Shown here: piece after piece, positions 55,501 through 64,000 of the stretch
How the letters are laid out: each line of letters begins with the position of its first letter
Position numbering within the stretch: the first letter of the stretch is position 1
Source of the DNA: Paraspadella gotoi
Taxonomy: Eukaryota > Chaetognatha
Assembly: GCA_051294375.1 (NCBI GenBank)
Contig: JBJCIZ010000239.1
Location: 167,625 to 231,624 of the forward strand
Reading direction: 5' to 3'
DNA length: 64,000 nt
Program-made: the position numbers and the translations under genes
The notes under the pieces: model-generated
What the model saw: only the letters and a program-made list of their open reading frames with translations
Database searches by the model: none
Told to the model about the DNA's origin: nothing

Positions 55501-56599
55501 AATTTTAAGAGAAAATGTACTCGGCAAAATAAATTCAACACTTTAAATAATTAAATTAATAAATTACGAGAATTGCCGACGACTAACACAATATTTTCGT
55601 TCATCACTAACTAATTTTAAAACTTAAGTCTCTGCAAATTAAATGATGACATTTCTAGATCGACAGCGACATCTCTGGACGTTTCTCATTAATTTTCTGA
55701 GCGCATTTTCTCTTCGTTCCATTTAAAGGCAAAGAGAACCAAAAAAATTACGATGATAATGACGACGACAACGACGACGACGATGTCAAATATTTTCGAG
55801 CAAACTCAACCGAAAAGTCGTTTAAAAAAAAGGTGAATTGAATTACGAACTAGAAACTTAAACAGAGACATTGAAAAATTAATTTGACACTAAAAATTTT
55901 TGGATCAAGTAAAAGTTTTAAAGCGGCTAAGACGATAAAACAATAACAACAACAACAACGCCGACAACAACAAAGTCGACGACAACGACAACATAAAATA
56001 GACGACAGGTTTCGCAGATGCAATAGCAGAGATAACGTCGCTTGTGTTGTCGAAGATAAAAGAAACCAGTGGCTGCGCAAAGGTTGTTAAGTTTTGATAT
56101 AAAATATAATAAAATAAAAACATATTTCAATTTAAAAGTTGATATAAAATATATTATATGATATTTTTTTATTGTGAATTAATTTATATTTTTAAAAAAA
56201 TTGAATATATATCAAAATGAATCTAAAACATTAAGTAAATAAATTATAGTAATGTATATGTTTATATAAATAAAATGATATGAAAATTAAAAGTACAAAC
56301 TAAGACTGAACCGCTAGGGCGGCTGCAAATGGGATCTACGTGAAAGTAAAGAAACCGAATAAATTGGAAAAAATAAAAATAAATCTAAACCAAAATAAAA
56401 ANNNNNNNNNNNNNNNNNNNNNNNNNNNNNNNNNNNNNNNNNNNNNNNNNNNNNNNNNNNNNNNNNNNNNNNNNNNNNNNNNNNNNNNNNNNNNNNNNNN
56501 NNNNNNNNNNNNNNNNNNNNNNNNNNNNNNNNNNNNNNNNNNNNNNNNNNNNNNNNNNNNNNNNNNNNNNNNNNNNNNNNNNNNNNNNNNNNNAAGTTC

Positions 56600-56930
56600 A
56601 AAGTGATTAAGTGATTGAGGGAACTTGGAAAGGAAGCAAGTTGGGGTTGGGGGTATAGATTGGATAGGGTTGCGGCTAAAGGGAATTAAATTGAGAAGGG
56701 AATAGAATTGTTAAGTGATGAAGAGAATAGAGAATAGAATAGAATGATTGGATTAGAAAATGAAAAGAGTTAAAGAGAATATGATACAAAAGTGATGAAG
56801 GGAGTAGAATTATGAAATGATGGAGAGAATAGTGATTAGAAAAATAATGATTGGATTAGAAAATGAAAGGAGTAAAGAGATTATAATTTGCAAGGGATAA
56901 AGAGAATAGAATTTTTAAAAAAAATTGAGG
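56600..56930 (+). repeat. Degenerate about 100-bp tandem repeat
   Basis: GATTGGATTAGAAAATGAAA with GAGTTAAAGAGAAT at 56740-56780 recurs at 56848-56885, and GATGAAGGGAGTAGAATTAT resembles GATGGAGAGAATAGTGATT. It begins just after a 192-N gap, so the array may be longer. Confidence 0.5.
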
Positions 56931-57208
56931 AAAGTTGAATTTCGGAAGAGGCGAAGGCTCGTGAGCGGAAATGAGTGAAATTTAGTGAATAGTGAGAGAA
57001 GAAACGGAGAAATTCACCGGAGGGTGAAACGGGCTGATTGCGTTTGTGACGAAAACGAAACTCAATGAGCGGGCGGTTGATGGGGATGGGGGGGCGTCGG
57101 ATGTGAAAAAGAGATGGCTCGTGAGAAAATGGGGAAATGGCCTCTTGAACAAAGCGACCCGAATTGGGAAGAGAGGAATTGGAAAAAGAAGAGAAGTTGA
57201 GAGTGTCG

Positions 57209-57285
<77 letters not shown>

Positions 57286-57399
57286 GCGTTAAAGAGTTAG
57301 TCAAGCTGCTTGTAAACAGGGATCAATCTAGACCGAATTTCGTAGAAAAATCTTGTCGGTGAAAACATCGGTGATGTTTTTTTTAGCCGGATCTACTTG

Positions 57400-58100
57400 T
57401 CAGCAGATCCCGACTCTATAATTCACTTTGTCGGTTCGTCGGTCCGCCCCCCCTCAATCTTGTCGGGCATTCACTTAAAGCATGTCAGAACATCGAATTA
57501 GGATAAATTATGCAAAAAACGATGTCCGTCCGTCCGTCTGTTTATTCGTCTGTCCTACCTTAGCAAAAAACACAAATTACTCGTGATTTTATTGATGGAT
57601 TGGAATGAAATTTTGTGTGTGGGTAGGAAAGTGTGCGATTTAGTAGGAAATAAAGTTAAGATGGAATCGTCCAAGTGGAAATGAGTTAAAATGGAAAAAA
57701 CAAACAATCTATTCTACTATTTGATTATGCTTTTTTATTTTTATATTAAATGTAAATTTAAGCTGCATTAATTAATTATTAATAAATAACTAAATAATTA
57801 ATTATTAATTATTTGTAATTAATTAATTAATTATTAATAAGTAATTAATTAATTATTAATTATTTGTAATTAATTAATTCATTAATTCATTAATTTTGTT
57901 GATCGAGATTGTTGTTTTGTGATTGAGAGGCGAGACAAAGTGGAAAACGATTTTGACAAGAATAAAAAAAATTAATACTAATTAATTAATTAAATAATTA
58001 ATAAATAATTAATTGATTAATTATTAATTATTCAATTAATTAATTATCGCTAATGATCGTTGGCAGATCCGGCATTGTTTGCTCAAACTTGTTTTTTGTA
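57400..58100 (+). repeat. Dispersed repeat (family 3), copy with ATTAATTAATT arms
   Basis: It has the same landmarks as 25.35-25.85 kb without the hairpin insertion (CGAATTAGGATAAATTATGC, GTCCGTCCGTCCGTCTG, AAATTACTCGTGATTTT, GTGTGTGGGTAGGAAAGTG). A long ATTAATTAATT stretch (57765-58050) follows, then GATCGAGATTGTTGTTTTG, GGCGAGACAAAGTGGAAAAC and GGCAGATCCGGCATTGTTTG. The last segments are shared with the 3.9-22 kb module, showing that the module contains family 3 sequence. Confidence 0.55.
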
Positions 58101-58293
58101 AATGTGAGGGTTAATGGAAACGAAATGAAGGGAATCCCCCTTTGGGGGGGGACACGAGTCCAGGGGCTTTGGGGTGTGGGGGTCATTGAAAGTTCGGTAG
58201 TCCAGGGGGAGAAAGTAAACCGATGGGAAGGAAAAGATGGGATGAGGAAGAAAACCCTAAGGGAGGGGTTAGAGGTGAAGGTGTGAGATCAGG

Positions 58294-58417
<124 letters not shown>

Positions 58418-58564
58418 ACTAATAGAATCCTAAGCAATATTCCTTGGAAGTAGAAATTCTTAAATTGTATTAAAAAAAAACTATGAATATATTAATTTAA
58501 AGATTACGTGACCTTGATTTCCTTTCCCTCTCTCCCCTACCCGTCCCTTTCTCTTCATCCACAG

Positions 58565-58702
58565 CCCCTCCAACGTTCGGTCGCACTTCGCCGGATCTGG
58601 TTGTGCTCGAACCGCTGGAGAGTCTCACCCTGAGATGCGAAGCGGACGGATCTCCCAAACCGACGCTCGGGTGGGAGAAGGACGGACGGAGGCTGCGGCC
58701 GG
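58565..58702 (+). CDS. tutl: Turtle/IGSF9-like Ig protein, exon c (first half of Ig domain 2)
   Basis: Acceptor TTCATCCACAG and donor GGCCG|GTGAGT bound this exon. Joined to exon b it restores a serine codon (T|CC), giving SPPTFGRTSPDLVVLEPLES. This is the S-P-P-x-F linker that opens the second Ig domain in IGSF9 and Turtle. It then gives LTLRCEADGSPKPTLGWEKDGRRLRPG, with the B-strand cysteine and the C-strand tryptophan of an I-set domain; the C-E-A-D-G-S-P-x-P pattern is typical. The exon again leaves one base (phase 1). The intron before it is 18,372 bp, very large compared with its neighbours, though part of that length is probably an assembly duplication. No other Ig exon was seen in that intron, and because the phases and the domain are continuous, none is needed. 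Confidence 0.87.
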
Positions 58703-59027
58703 GTGAGTCGGTTATCGTCGTCGTCGTTGCTGCTCGGCGTCGTTATCGTCCTTGTCGTCGTCTTTCTCCTAGTTATTCTTCGTCGTCATCGTCAATCATT
58801 GTTGTCGGTGCTGTCATCGTCGTCGTTGGCCTCGTTGTCGGTCGTCTTTCATTATTGTCAGTATTTTCGTACTTTTTCATGGCCATCGTTGTCGTCGTCG
58901 TTTCTGTCGGCGTCTTTGCTGTCGTAGTCATCTTTTTCGTAGTTATCTTCGTCGTCGTTGATATAGTCGTTGTCGTTGCTGTCGGCGTCGTCGTCGTTGC
59001 TTTCGTCGTCGTAGTCGTTATCATCAG
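58703..59027 (+). repeat. Degenerate GTC/GTT array at the start of Ig intron c-d
   Basis: Directly after the donor, GTCGTCGTCGTT-type triplets run for about 320 bp with interruptions. The + frame in phase with exon c stays open through the array, so unspliced read-through would add a long Val-rich tail. The strong GTGAGT donor argues for splicing. Confidence 0.7.
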
Positions 59028-59078
59028 GCCTGGTTCCAAGCCCAGGACCCATTCCATTGCTGCCTAGGGGGCCTAATC
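59028..59078 (+). repeat. Fragment of SINE-like repeat type A
   Basis: GCCTGGTTCCAAGCCCAGGA followed by CCCATTCCATTGCTGCCTAG is the 3'-like part of type A read in the inverted sense. It lies in the intron between Ig exons c and d, at the end of a degenerate GTC array. Confidence 0.6.
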
Positions 59079-59104
59079 CTCGCCCCTCTCCGCCAAATGT
59101 GCAA

Positions 59105-59420
59105 CGACGCCTTTCTCAATTTCTTTTCTTTCACAGTGATTCACGGTGATTAACAGTGATTCACACTGTGCCAAATGTTTCTCAACTTCTTTCCTTTCAC
59201 CGTGATTCACATTGTGCCAAATGTTTCTCAATTTCTTTTCTTTCACAGTGATTCACGGTGATTCACACTGTGCCAAATGTTTCTCACTTTCTTTTCTTTC
59301 ACAGTGATTCACGGTGATTCACACTGTGCCAAATGTTTCTCAACTTCTTTTCTTTCACAGTGATTCACGGTGATTCACACTGTGCCAAATGTTTCTCAAC
59401 TTCTTTTCTTTCACTGTGAT
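59105..59420 (+). repeat. 56-bp tandem repeat of acceptor-like units before Ig exon d
   Basis: Five to six units each contain CTTCTTTTCTTTCACAG, TGATTCACGGTGATTCACAC and TGTGCCAAATGTTTCTCAA. The first unit has an extra TGATTAACAG segment; the second and last have CACCG or CACTG instead of CACAG. Each CACAG unit is a textbook pyrimidine tract plus AG. The real acceptor lies about 40 bp downstream at 59460. Confidence 0.8.
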
Positions 59421-59460
59421 TCTGCTCATTCTCACCTCCCTGCCCTTTTAATTTCCTCAG

Positions 59461-59598
59461 GCATCGGCCCGACAGTGATCTTGGGCGACACGCTCTCCAT
59501 CCCGATCCCGAGCAAAAACGACGGTGGCACTTACTCTTGCACGGCGCAGAACGGAGTCGGGAATCCCATCACTAGGATTTTCCAAGTCGTCAAAAAGG
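59461..59598 (+). CDS. tutl: Turtle/IGSF9-like Ig protein, exon d (second half of Ig domain 2)
   Basis: The exon follows acceptor TTAATTTCCTCAG and ends at AAAAAG|GTGAGT. It continues the phase-1 reading frame as GIGPTVILGDTLSIPIPSKN, then DGGTYSCTAQNGVGNP, then ITRIFQVVKK. The DGGTYSC motif carries the F-strand cysteine that pairs with the one in exon c, and AQNGVG-NP is the usual F-G turn of I-set neuronal adhesion domains. With exon c it completes Ig domain 2. One base is left over, so the next intron is also phase 1 and a third Ig domain is expected downstream, outside the recognisable part of the window. Just upstream is a 56-bp tandem repeat whose units look like splice acceptors (see separate entry). 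Confidence 0.86.
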
Positions 59599-59784
59599 GT
59601 GAGTTTAAATGTCTTCGATTCGTTTCGTGATAATTCGTTTATGAAAAAAATTGCAAGATTACTCGTTTCACTATATTAGACTTAAAAATTTTATATTAAA
59701 ATTTAAAAATAAATGTAAAAAAATAATAAATTTCACTATATATTAGATTAGTTCATGTTCTTTATTTAAAGTATAGTGTTGTCA

Positions 59785-59900
59785 TCTGGAAATAGAGGGT
59801 GCATCTATACAACACAAGGTTAAAAGTTACTTTCTGCCCTAGTTTTCTAATTAGATATTAGACATCACTCTTGCAATAAAAAATATAACAAATAGTCCAT
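59785..59900 (-). repeat. Dispersed AT-rich repeat related to the 4.7-kb module segment
   Basis: GGGTGCATCTATACAACACAAGG and AGTTTTCTAATTAGATATT followed by CACTCTTGC resemble the GTGCATCTAAACAACCCAAGG ... CATTCCTGTTGG segment at 10.15-10.25 kb and its reverse at 4.68-4.76 kb. Divergence here is by substitution, unlike the indel-only differences among module copies, so this is a real old dispersed repeat. Confidence 0.5.
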
Positions 59901-59924
59901 AAGGAGTTTGATGTTGATTTTGAC

Positions 59925-60278
59925 AATAAATTGGTTAAAAATAGAAAAAATCTTAAAAAATCATCATCATCATCATCATCATTGGCTGAATTTTATGGTT
60001 TTTTAAAAATTTTCATCGATAAAACAAAACAATTTTAAAAATTTGTATTAATAACCTTTATCTAACTTTTAAAGCTCTATCAGAATTTATTAAAAAAATT
60101 TAAAAATTTAAAAAAAAATTTTAAATTTTATATAGTAATAAAATAATTTTTAAATCCTTCCGTGCGCTAATTAATAAGATAAATTTAAAAAAAAATATTT
60201 TCATTTTCTTATTCTTTAACAGTCACTTAACCATTATTTATTTGAGAGAACTAGATTTCAACCTGTTCCGGCCTACTA
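59925..60278. mobile_element. MITE-like element (family 2), copy 2 (5' part missing)
   Basis: GACAATAAATTGGTTAAAAA, ATCATCATCATC, GTATTAATAACCTTTATC, CAGTCACTTAACCATTATTT and TTTGAGAGAACTAGATTTC follow copy 1 in order. The right end, CCTGTTCCGGCCTAC, reverse-complemented gives GTAGGCCGG, which matches the left end of copy 1 and supports terminal inverted repeats. The left part appears replaced by another repeat (59785-59900). Confidence 0.55.
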
Positions 60279-60279
60279 C

Positions 60280-62026
60280 ATAGTGCCATCTTAAGTTTTT
60301 AAAGGAATCGTATAAAGAATAAAAAAAACTTTTCCGATGCAGTCGAACATTCACGGAAATTCACTGCGACGCAAAACAAATTGGAATATCCGAATAGTTT
60401 TTTGTTTTTGTTTTATTTTATTTATTTTGTTTTTTTTTGTGTGTTTGTTTCGTGTTGTTTTTAGATGTTGCGCTTGTAGAGTTCGTTGTTTTATTTTGCG
60501 TTGTTTGGTAATGTTATGTTGCGTTTTGTATTTATTTTTCGGATTTTTTTTTTTTTTTTTTTTTCGATTTTGATGTTTTTTGTATTTCGTTAGTTTTTTC
60601 TGCTTTTGTCGCGCTTGTTTGTGTTTTATTCATCATGTTTGTTTCTCGTGTTATTTTAAATTTTGGGTTAACCTTGCGACGACGAAGAAGACGACGAAGT
60701 CGACTTTAGAGAGACAAATAACACAAACGACAAAGAACGAGGAACGACAACGACGACGACGACTGCAACGAAAGCAAAAACTTTTTCCCGCTTAAATTCT
60801 CTTCAATTTACATTTTAATGCGAAAATCGTTTGCGATTTAGACGGTTCGTTGGCTCGGGAGCTGCGCGGGGAGTAATAAGGGTGGATCGAAAAAGAGAGG
60901 GAGTAGGCGTGGGTTAGAGAAATAAAAATATTGGGGCAATTTTAAAAATGAGAGTAGGGTGGTATTGAGATGGATTAAAGGAAATAATTAATGCGATACT
61001 TTTTTTTAATTGAAAATTATGATCGATTAAAGTGATGTAAGAATTAATTAAAGGAAATGGAATGGGTCCAAACTTGAACAGGCTGGATTAAGAATGAAAT
61101 AATGGAATGTGGTTGAAAGAGAAACAATGATTATTCTATTATCAAACTTTTCTATAGATAACCATGGAACATATTTTTTTAGAAGAAGAAAAGAGGTTCA
61201 ACTGTAGTCCAACGCTATTATTGAAGGCAGAAAAACGTTAAATTTTTTTTTGGTAACATATATTAACAGATAAGAGATATTAAAAAAAAAAATTTATAGT
61301 CGGTTTTACGGTTCTCATATTCACGAGCAAGTTAATGTTTTTCAAATATTTTGATAAAAAGTTTCAGAACAAATAAAACCCAAAGGAGAAGGAAAAAAGG
61401 AGAAAACAAGCATCAGGAAAAAGAAATTGCGGTTTGGGTAAAAAAAAAAAAGAGATATCGTAAACAGGCTGCGCAGTCGGGCTGAATTTAGTCGACCATT
61501 TTCTGTGTGATTTTGTGTGGTTGTTGGTAATTTCGTTCCTTCAATTTTCTCTCTCTTTCTTCTCTCTCTCTCTCTTCTCTCCGCTCTCGGTCTCTCTCTC
61601 TCTCTCTTCTCACTCTCTCCAGTCTCTCATCGCATCTTCTCCGTTCTCTCCTCGTCTTCTCTCTCTCTCTCTCTTTCCATTTGGCTTTACGTCTTTCGCC
61701 CGCACGTCAGCCCGGAATGTCTTGCCGCCCTGCTGGCAAGAGGATGAGAGGAGAGAGAGAGAGAGGCAACAGGAGAGAGAGAAGAGATGACAGAGAAAGA
61801 GAGAGGAGAAGAGAGAGAGAGAGAGAGGGAGTCAGAGGAGATGTGGTAAGGGGTTGGTAAGTGCAATGATTCTGGATACAAACGTGGGGTAATCGCTGGA
61901 AAATCGATTTTCATTTGGCGTCCAAGAAGGCAAATGACCGTTCCGGACTGTCGACTGTTGCTATCGTCCAAGAGACCAGAGAGAAAGAGAGAAGAGGGAG
62001 AGAGAGAGAGAGAGAGGGAGAGAGAG

Positions 62027-62080
<54 letters not shown>

Positions 62081-62260
62081 GAGAAGAGAGAGAGAGAGAG
62101 AAAATTAGGTCAGAATTCCAAAGCATAGCCTTGGAAGAGAGAGAATAAAAGAAAGACGAAAGATAAAAGAAAAAAAAAGGAACATAAAAAAAAGGAAAAG
62201 AAAAAAAAAAGGGGAAAAAATGGGAATCGTAAATTGATTCGAAGTCGCTTCCGAAATAAA
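60280..62260. other. No gene recognised downstream of Ig exon d
   Basis: T/G-rich DNA (60400-60570), an ACGACGACGAAG patch (60680-60770), A-rich runs, then CT (61550-61680) and GA (61745-62100) tracts. No further Ig exon was found, so the next exon of the gene is probably beyond the window. Confidence 0.45.
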
Positions 62261-62467
62261 CATCGAAGTCGGAATGAAGGAGCGAATGGGAAAATGGAGA
62301 AAATGGGAAAACGTGGAGAGGATGGGAGATGGGAGATGGGAAGCTGGAATAAGTGAGAGGTTGGAAGAGATGGAACTGGGAATGTAAGCTGGAGAGGGTT
62401 GGGAGATGGGAAACTTGAATAAGTGGAACGAGGTTGAGAGATGGGAAACTGGGAATAAATGGAGACG
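62261..62467 (+). repeat. Minisatellite (GGGAGATGGGAAACTGGAAT), left part
   Basis: Units of about 30-35 bp, GAGATGGGAAGCTGGAATAA and GTGGAACGAGGTTGAGAGAT, repeat irregularly. The array resumes at 63165-63330 after the family 1 MITE-like element. Confidence 0.65.
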
Positions 62468-63154
62468 TAACGGCGTAAGTAAAATTCTAGATCTTAAACT
62501 TTAAATTACAAATCTAAAAAAGTGAGGAACGAAACAACATTAATCCTTAATAAAACATTTATTTATAACAAAATTTATAAAAATCTTTAACCAATATTAG
62601 CCAGTAGGACCATACTTTCTAGTACTACAACCAATTAAATTGTCGTTTAAAATTTCAAAAAACATTTTTATCTAAAGATTTTTTTGCAGCCATTTGGATT
62701 CGTCATAAATAGTTGATATAAAGAAAATATACATCTTTTTGACAATTCCTTCACCATTAAGTGGGCTCAAAAATTAGAAAAACGCTATATTATTAAACTG
62801 AAATAATTTTTATTTATTTTTTCTTTTTCCTATTTTTCATATATTAAATATAGTTTTTTTAATTTTTAACTCTCCCACTTAATGAAAGACATTTTTAAAA
62901 AATTATTTATATTTCTTTTATCAACTTTTGAACGAGGAATTCAAATCTGCAAATTCAAACTTAAGAAGAGACCTATTTTTGAAAATTTTTCATTTTATAA
63001 GGTTATACTATATATAATATAGCCTACTGCGAAATTAAAAAAACCTAAAATAAAATTTCATACTTACAAATAATACTCGTTCACCATGATTAGGTATTTG
63101 GTCCATAATTGACTTTTAGAAATTTTATGTATGTAACTTTCACTACCGCCTCTA
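62468..63154. mobile_element. Palindromic MITE-like element (family 1), copy 2
   Basis: The ends are TAACGGCGTAAGTAAAATTC and, reverse-complemented, TAGAGGCGGTAGTGAAAGTT, matching copy 1. The inverted internal arms are conserved (AATAGTTGATATAAAG, CATTAAGTGGGCTC against CTCCCACTTAATGAAAG, TATCAACTTTTGAACGAGG). It too lies inside a minisatellite (62.26-62.46 and 63.17-63.33 kb). It is longer than copy 1 by about 180 bp of AT-rich sequence. Confidence 0.65.
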
Positions 63155-63335
63155 AGTGGAGAGTTTGCAGAGATGTGATAGCCGGAATAAGTGGAAAAGG
63201 TTGGGAGAGGAAACCTGGGAACAAGTGGAAGAGGTTGGGAGATGGGAAACTAGGAATAAGTGAAGAGCGTTGTATGTGGGATACTGGAAAAATAGAAAAA
63301 TGTAAAGAGGTTGGGAGATGGGAAAAATGTAAAGA
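63155..63335 (+). repeat. Minisatellite (GGGAGATGGGAAACTGGAAT), right part
   Basis: GATAGCCGGAATAAGTGGAA, AAGGTTGGGAGAGGAAACCT and GGGAGATGGGAAACTAGGAA continue the array seen to the left of the MITE-like element. Confidence 0.6.
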
Positions 63336-63675
63336 AGTGATGGCGGATGGGATAATGGGAGGAAATAGGGAAAGCATAGTACGTGGAATCGGGGATACGT
63401 TGACGACGACGATAACGACGAAGATAACGTTACATTAAGACAGCAACGACGAAAACGACAACTACAAAGATGACGACAACAACGACGAATGACGACGACA
63501 ACTTTGTCGATTTGTTCCTCATCTCATTCTTCATCGTCGAACAAAATGAAAAAAAAAACAAGAAAAACAAAATGCGGCGGAGAAAAGGCGCGGAGAATTT
63601 TTGGCTGGATGCGCAACTCTCTCTAGTCTCTTCTTTTTATTTTCTATTCCTTTCTCCTCTCTCTCCTCTCTCTCT

Positions 63676-63719
<44 letters not shown>

Positions 63720-64000
63720 CTTCCGCTCTTTTCCTTCCCCTATTTTTCTTTCTGAGGTTCTGCGTGTTCTGTCTTACGTTGGCACTCTCTTTTGGGACAC
63801 CCTTTCCCTACCTTCACTCTTTTCCATATGGGGTTCGGTCGGTACGTCGTACGTCGCGTCAGTTCTTTGTATCCGTGTCTTATTAACTGTCTTCCCGTCG
63901 TCGTTTCCGTCTGTTCGTCTTCCGTCAGTCTTAACAATCGTCGTCACGTACTCATTCTGCTTCATCAGTCAATCTTTCTTTTTGTCATCTTCGTCCGTCT
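63336..64000. other. No gene recognised; ACG/GAC and CT low-complexity DNA
   Basis: GACGACGATAACGACG triplets (63400-63500), a CT run (63650-63725), then mixed DNA to the window end. No exon signal. Confidence 0.45.

Overview
The window is eukaryotic nuclear DNA from an animal, most likely an arthropod (a crustacean would fit the heavy GA/CT microsatellite load, but nothing here fixes the taxon). Evidence: short coding islands bounded by GT/AG splice sites, large introns, tRNA-derived SINE-like repeats, palindromic MITE-like elements, and two families typical of metazoans: a Golgi core-2/I-branching (GT14) glycosyltransferase and a Turtle/IGSF9-type immunoglobulin adhesion protein. No operon, CRISPR array, rRNA gene or intact autonomous transposon was seen. 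Nearly all long open frames are low-complexity (poly-Ser/Leu, Arg/Glu) readings of microsatellites and were not called as genes.

Layout. 1-3.9 kb: intergenic or intronic DNA with GA/CT runs. 3.9-8.8 kb: a module made of a pyrimidine tract, AT-rich repeats and GT14 exons 1-3. 8.8-22.9 kb: pieces of the same module recur in both orientations, broken by 10-, 25- and 321-N gaps and differing mainly by small indels; this looks like gap-fill or haplotype misassembly of one locus. 23.4-25.0 kb: GT14 exons 4-6 on the + strand, ending in a polyglycine tail. 25-37.5 kb: no gene recognised; microsatellites, minisatellites, a palindromic MITE and a SINE. 37.5-59.6 kb: four consecutive + strand exons, all joined by phase-1 introns, encode the first two Ig domains of a Turtle/IGSF9-like protein; 5' and 3' exons are missing or outside. 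Its 18.4-kb second intron holds a second apparent assembly duplication (about 5 kb, 43.85-49.1 kb repeated at 49.5-54.15 kb). 59.6-64 kb: repeats and low-complexity DNA, probably a further intron.

The two genes are on the same strand. The GT14 gene may be the upstream neighbour of the Ig gene or may lie in one of its 5' introns; the window cannot tell. The GT14 product should be a type II Golgi membrane enzyme making beta-1,6-GlcNAc branches; the Ig protein should be a cell-surface neuronal adhesion or recognition molecule with at least four N-glycosylation sequons in the part seen. No novel biological system was found. The points most worth checking are the mosaic assembly, SINE presence/absence between GT14 copies, a tandem array of acceptor-like sites just upstream of an Ig exon, and two MITE-like families with recognisable ends.
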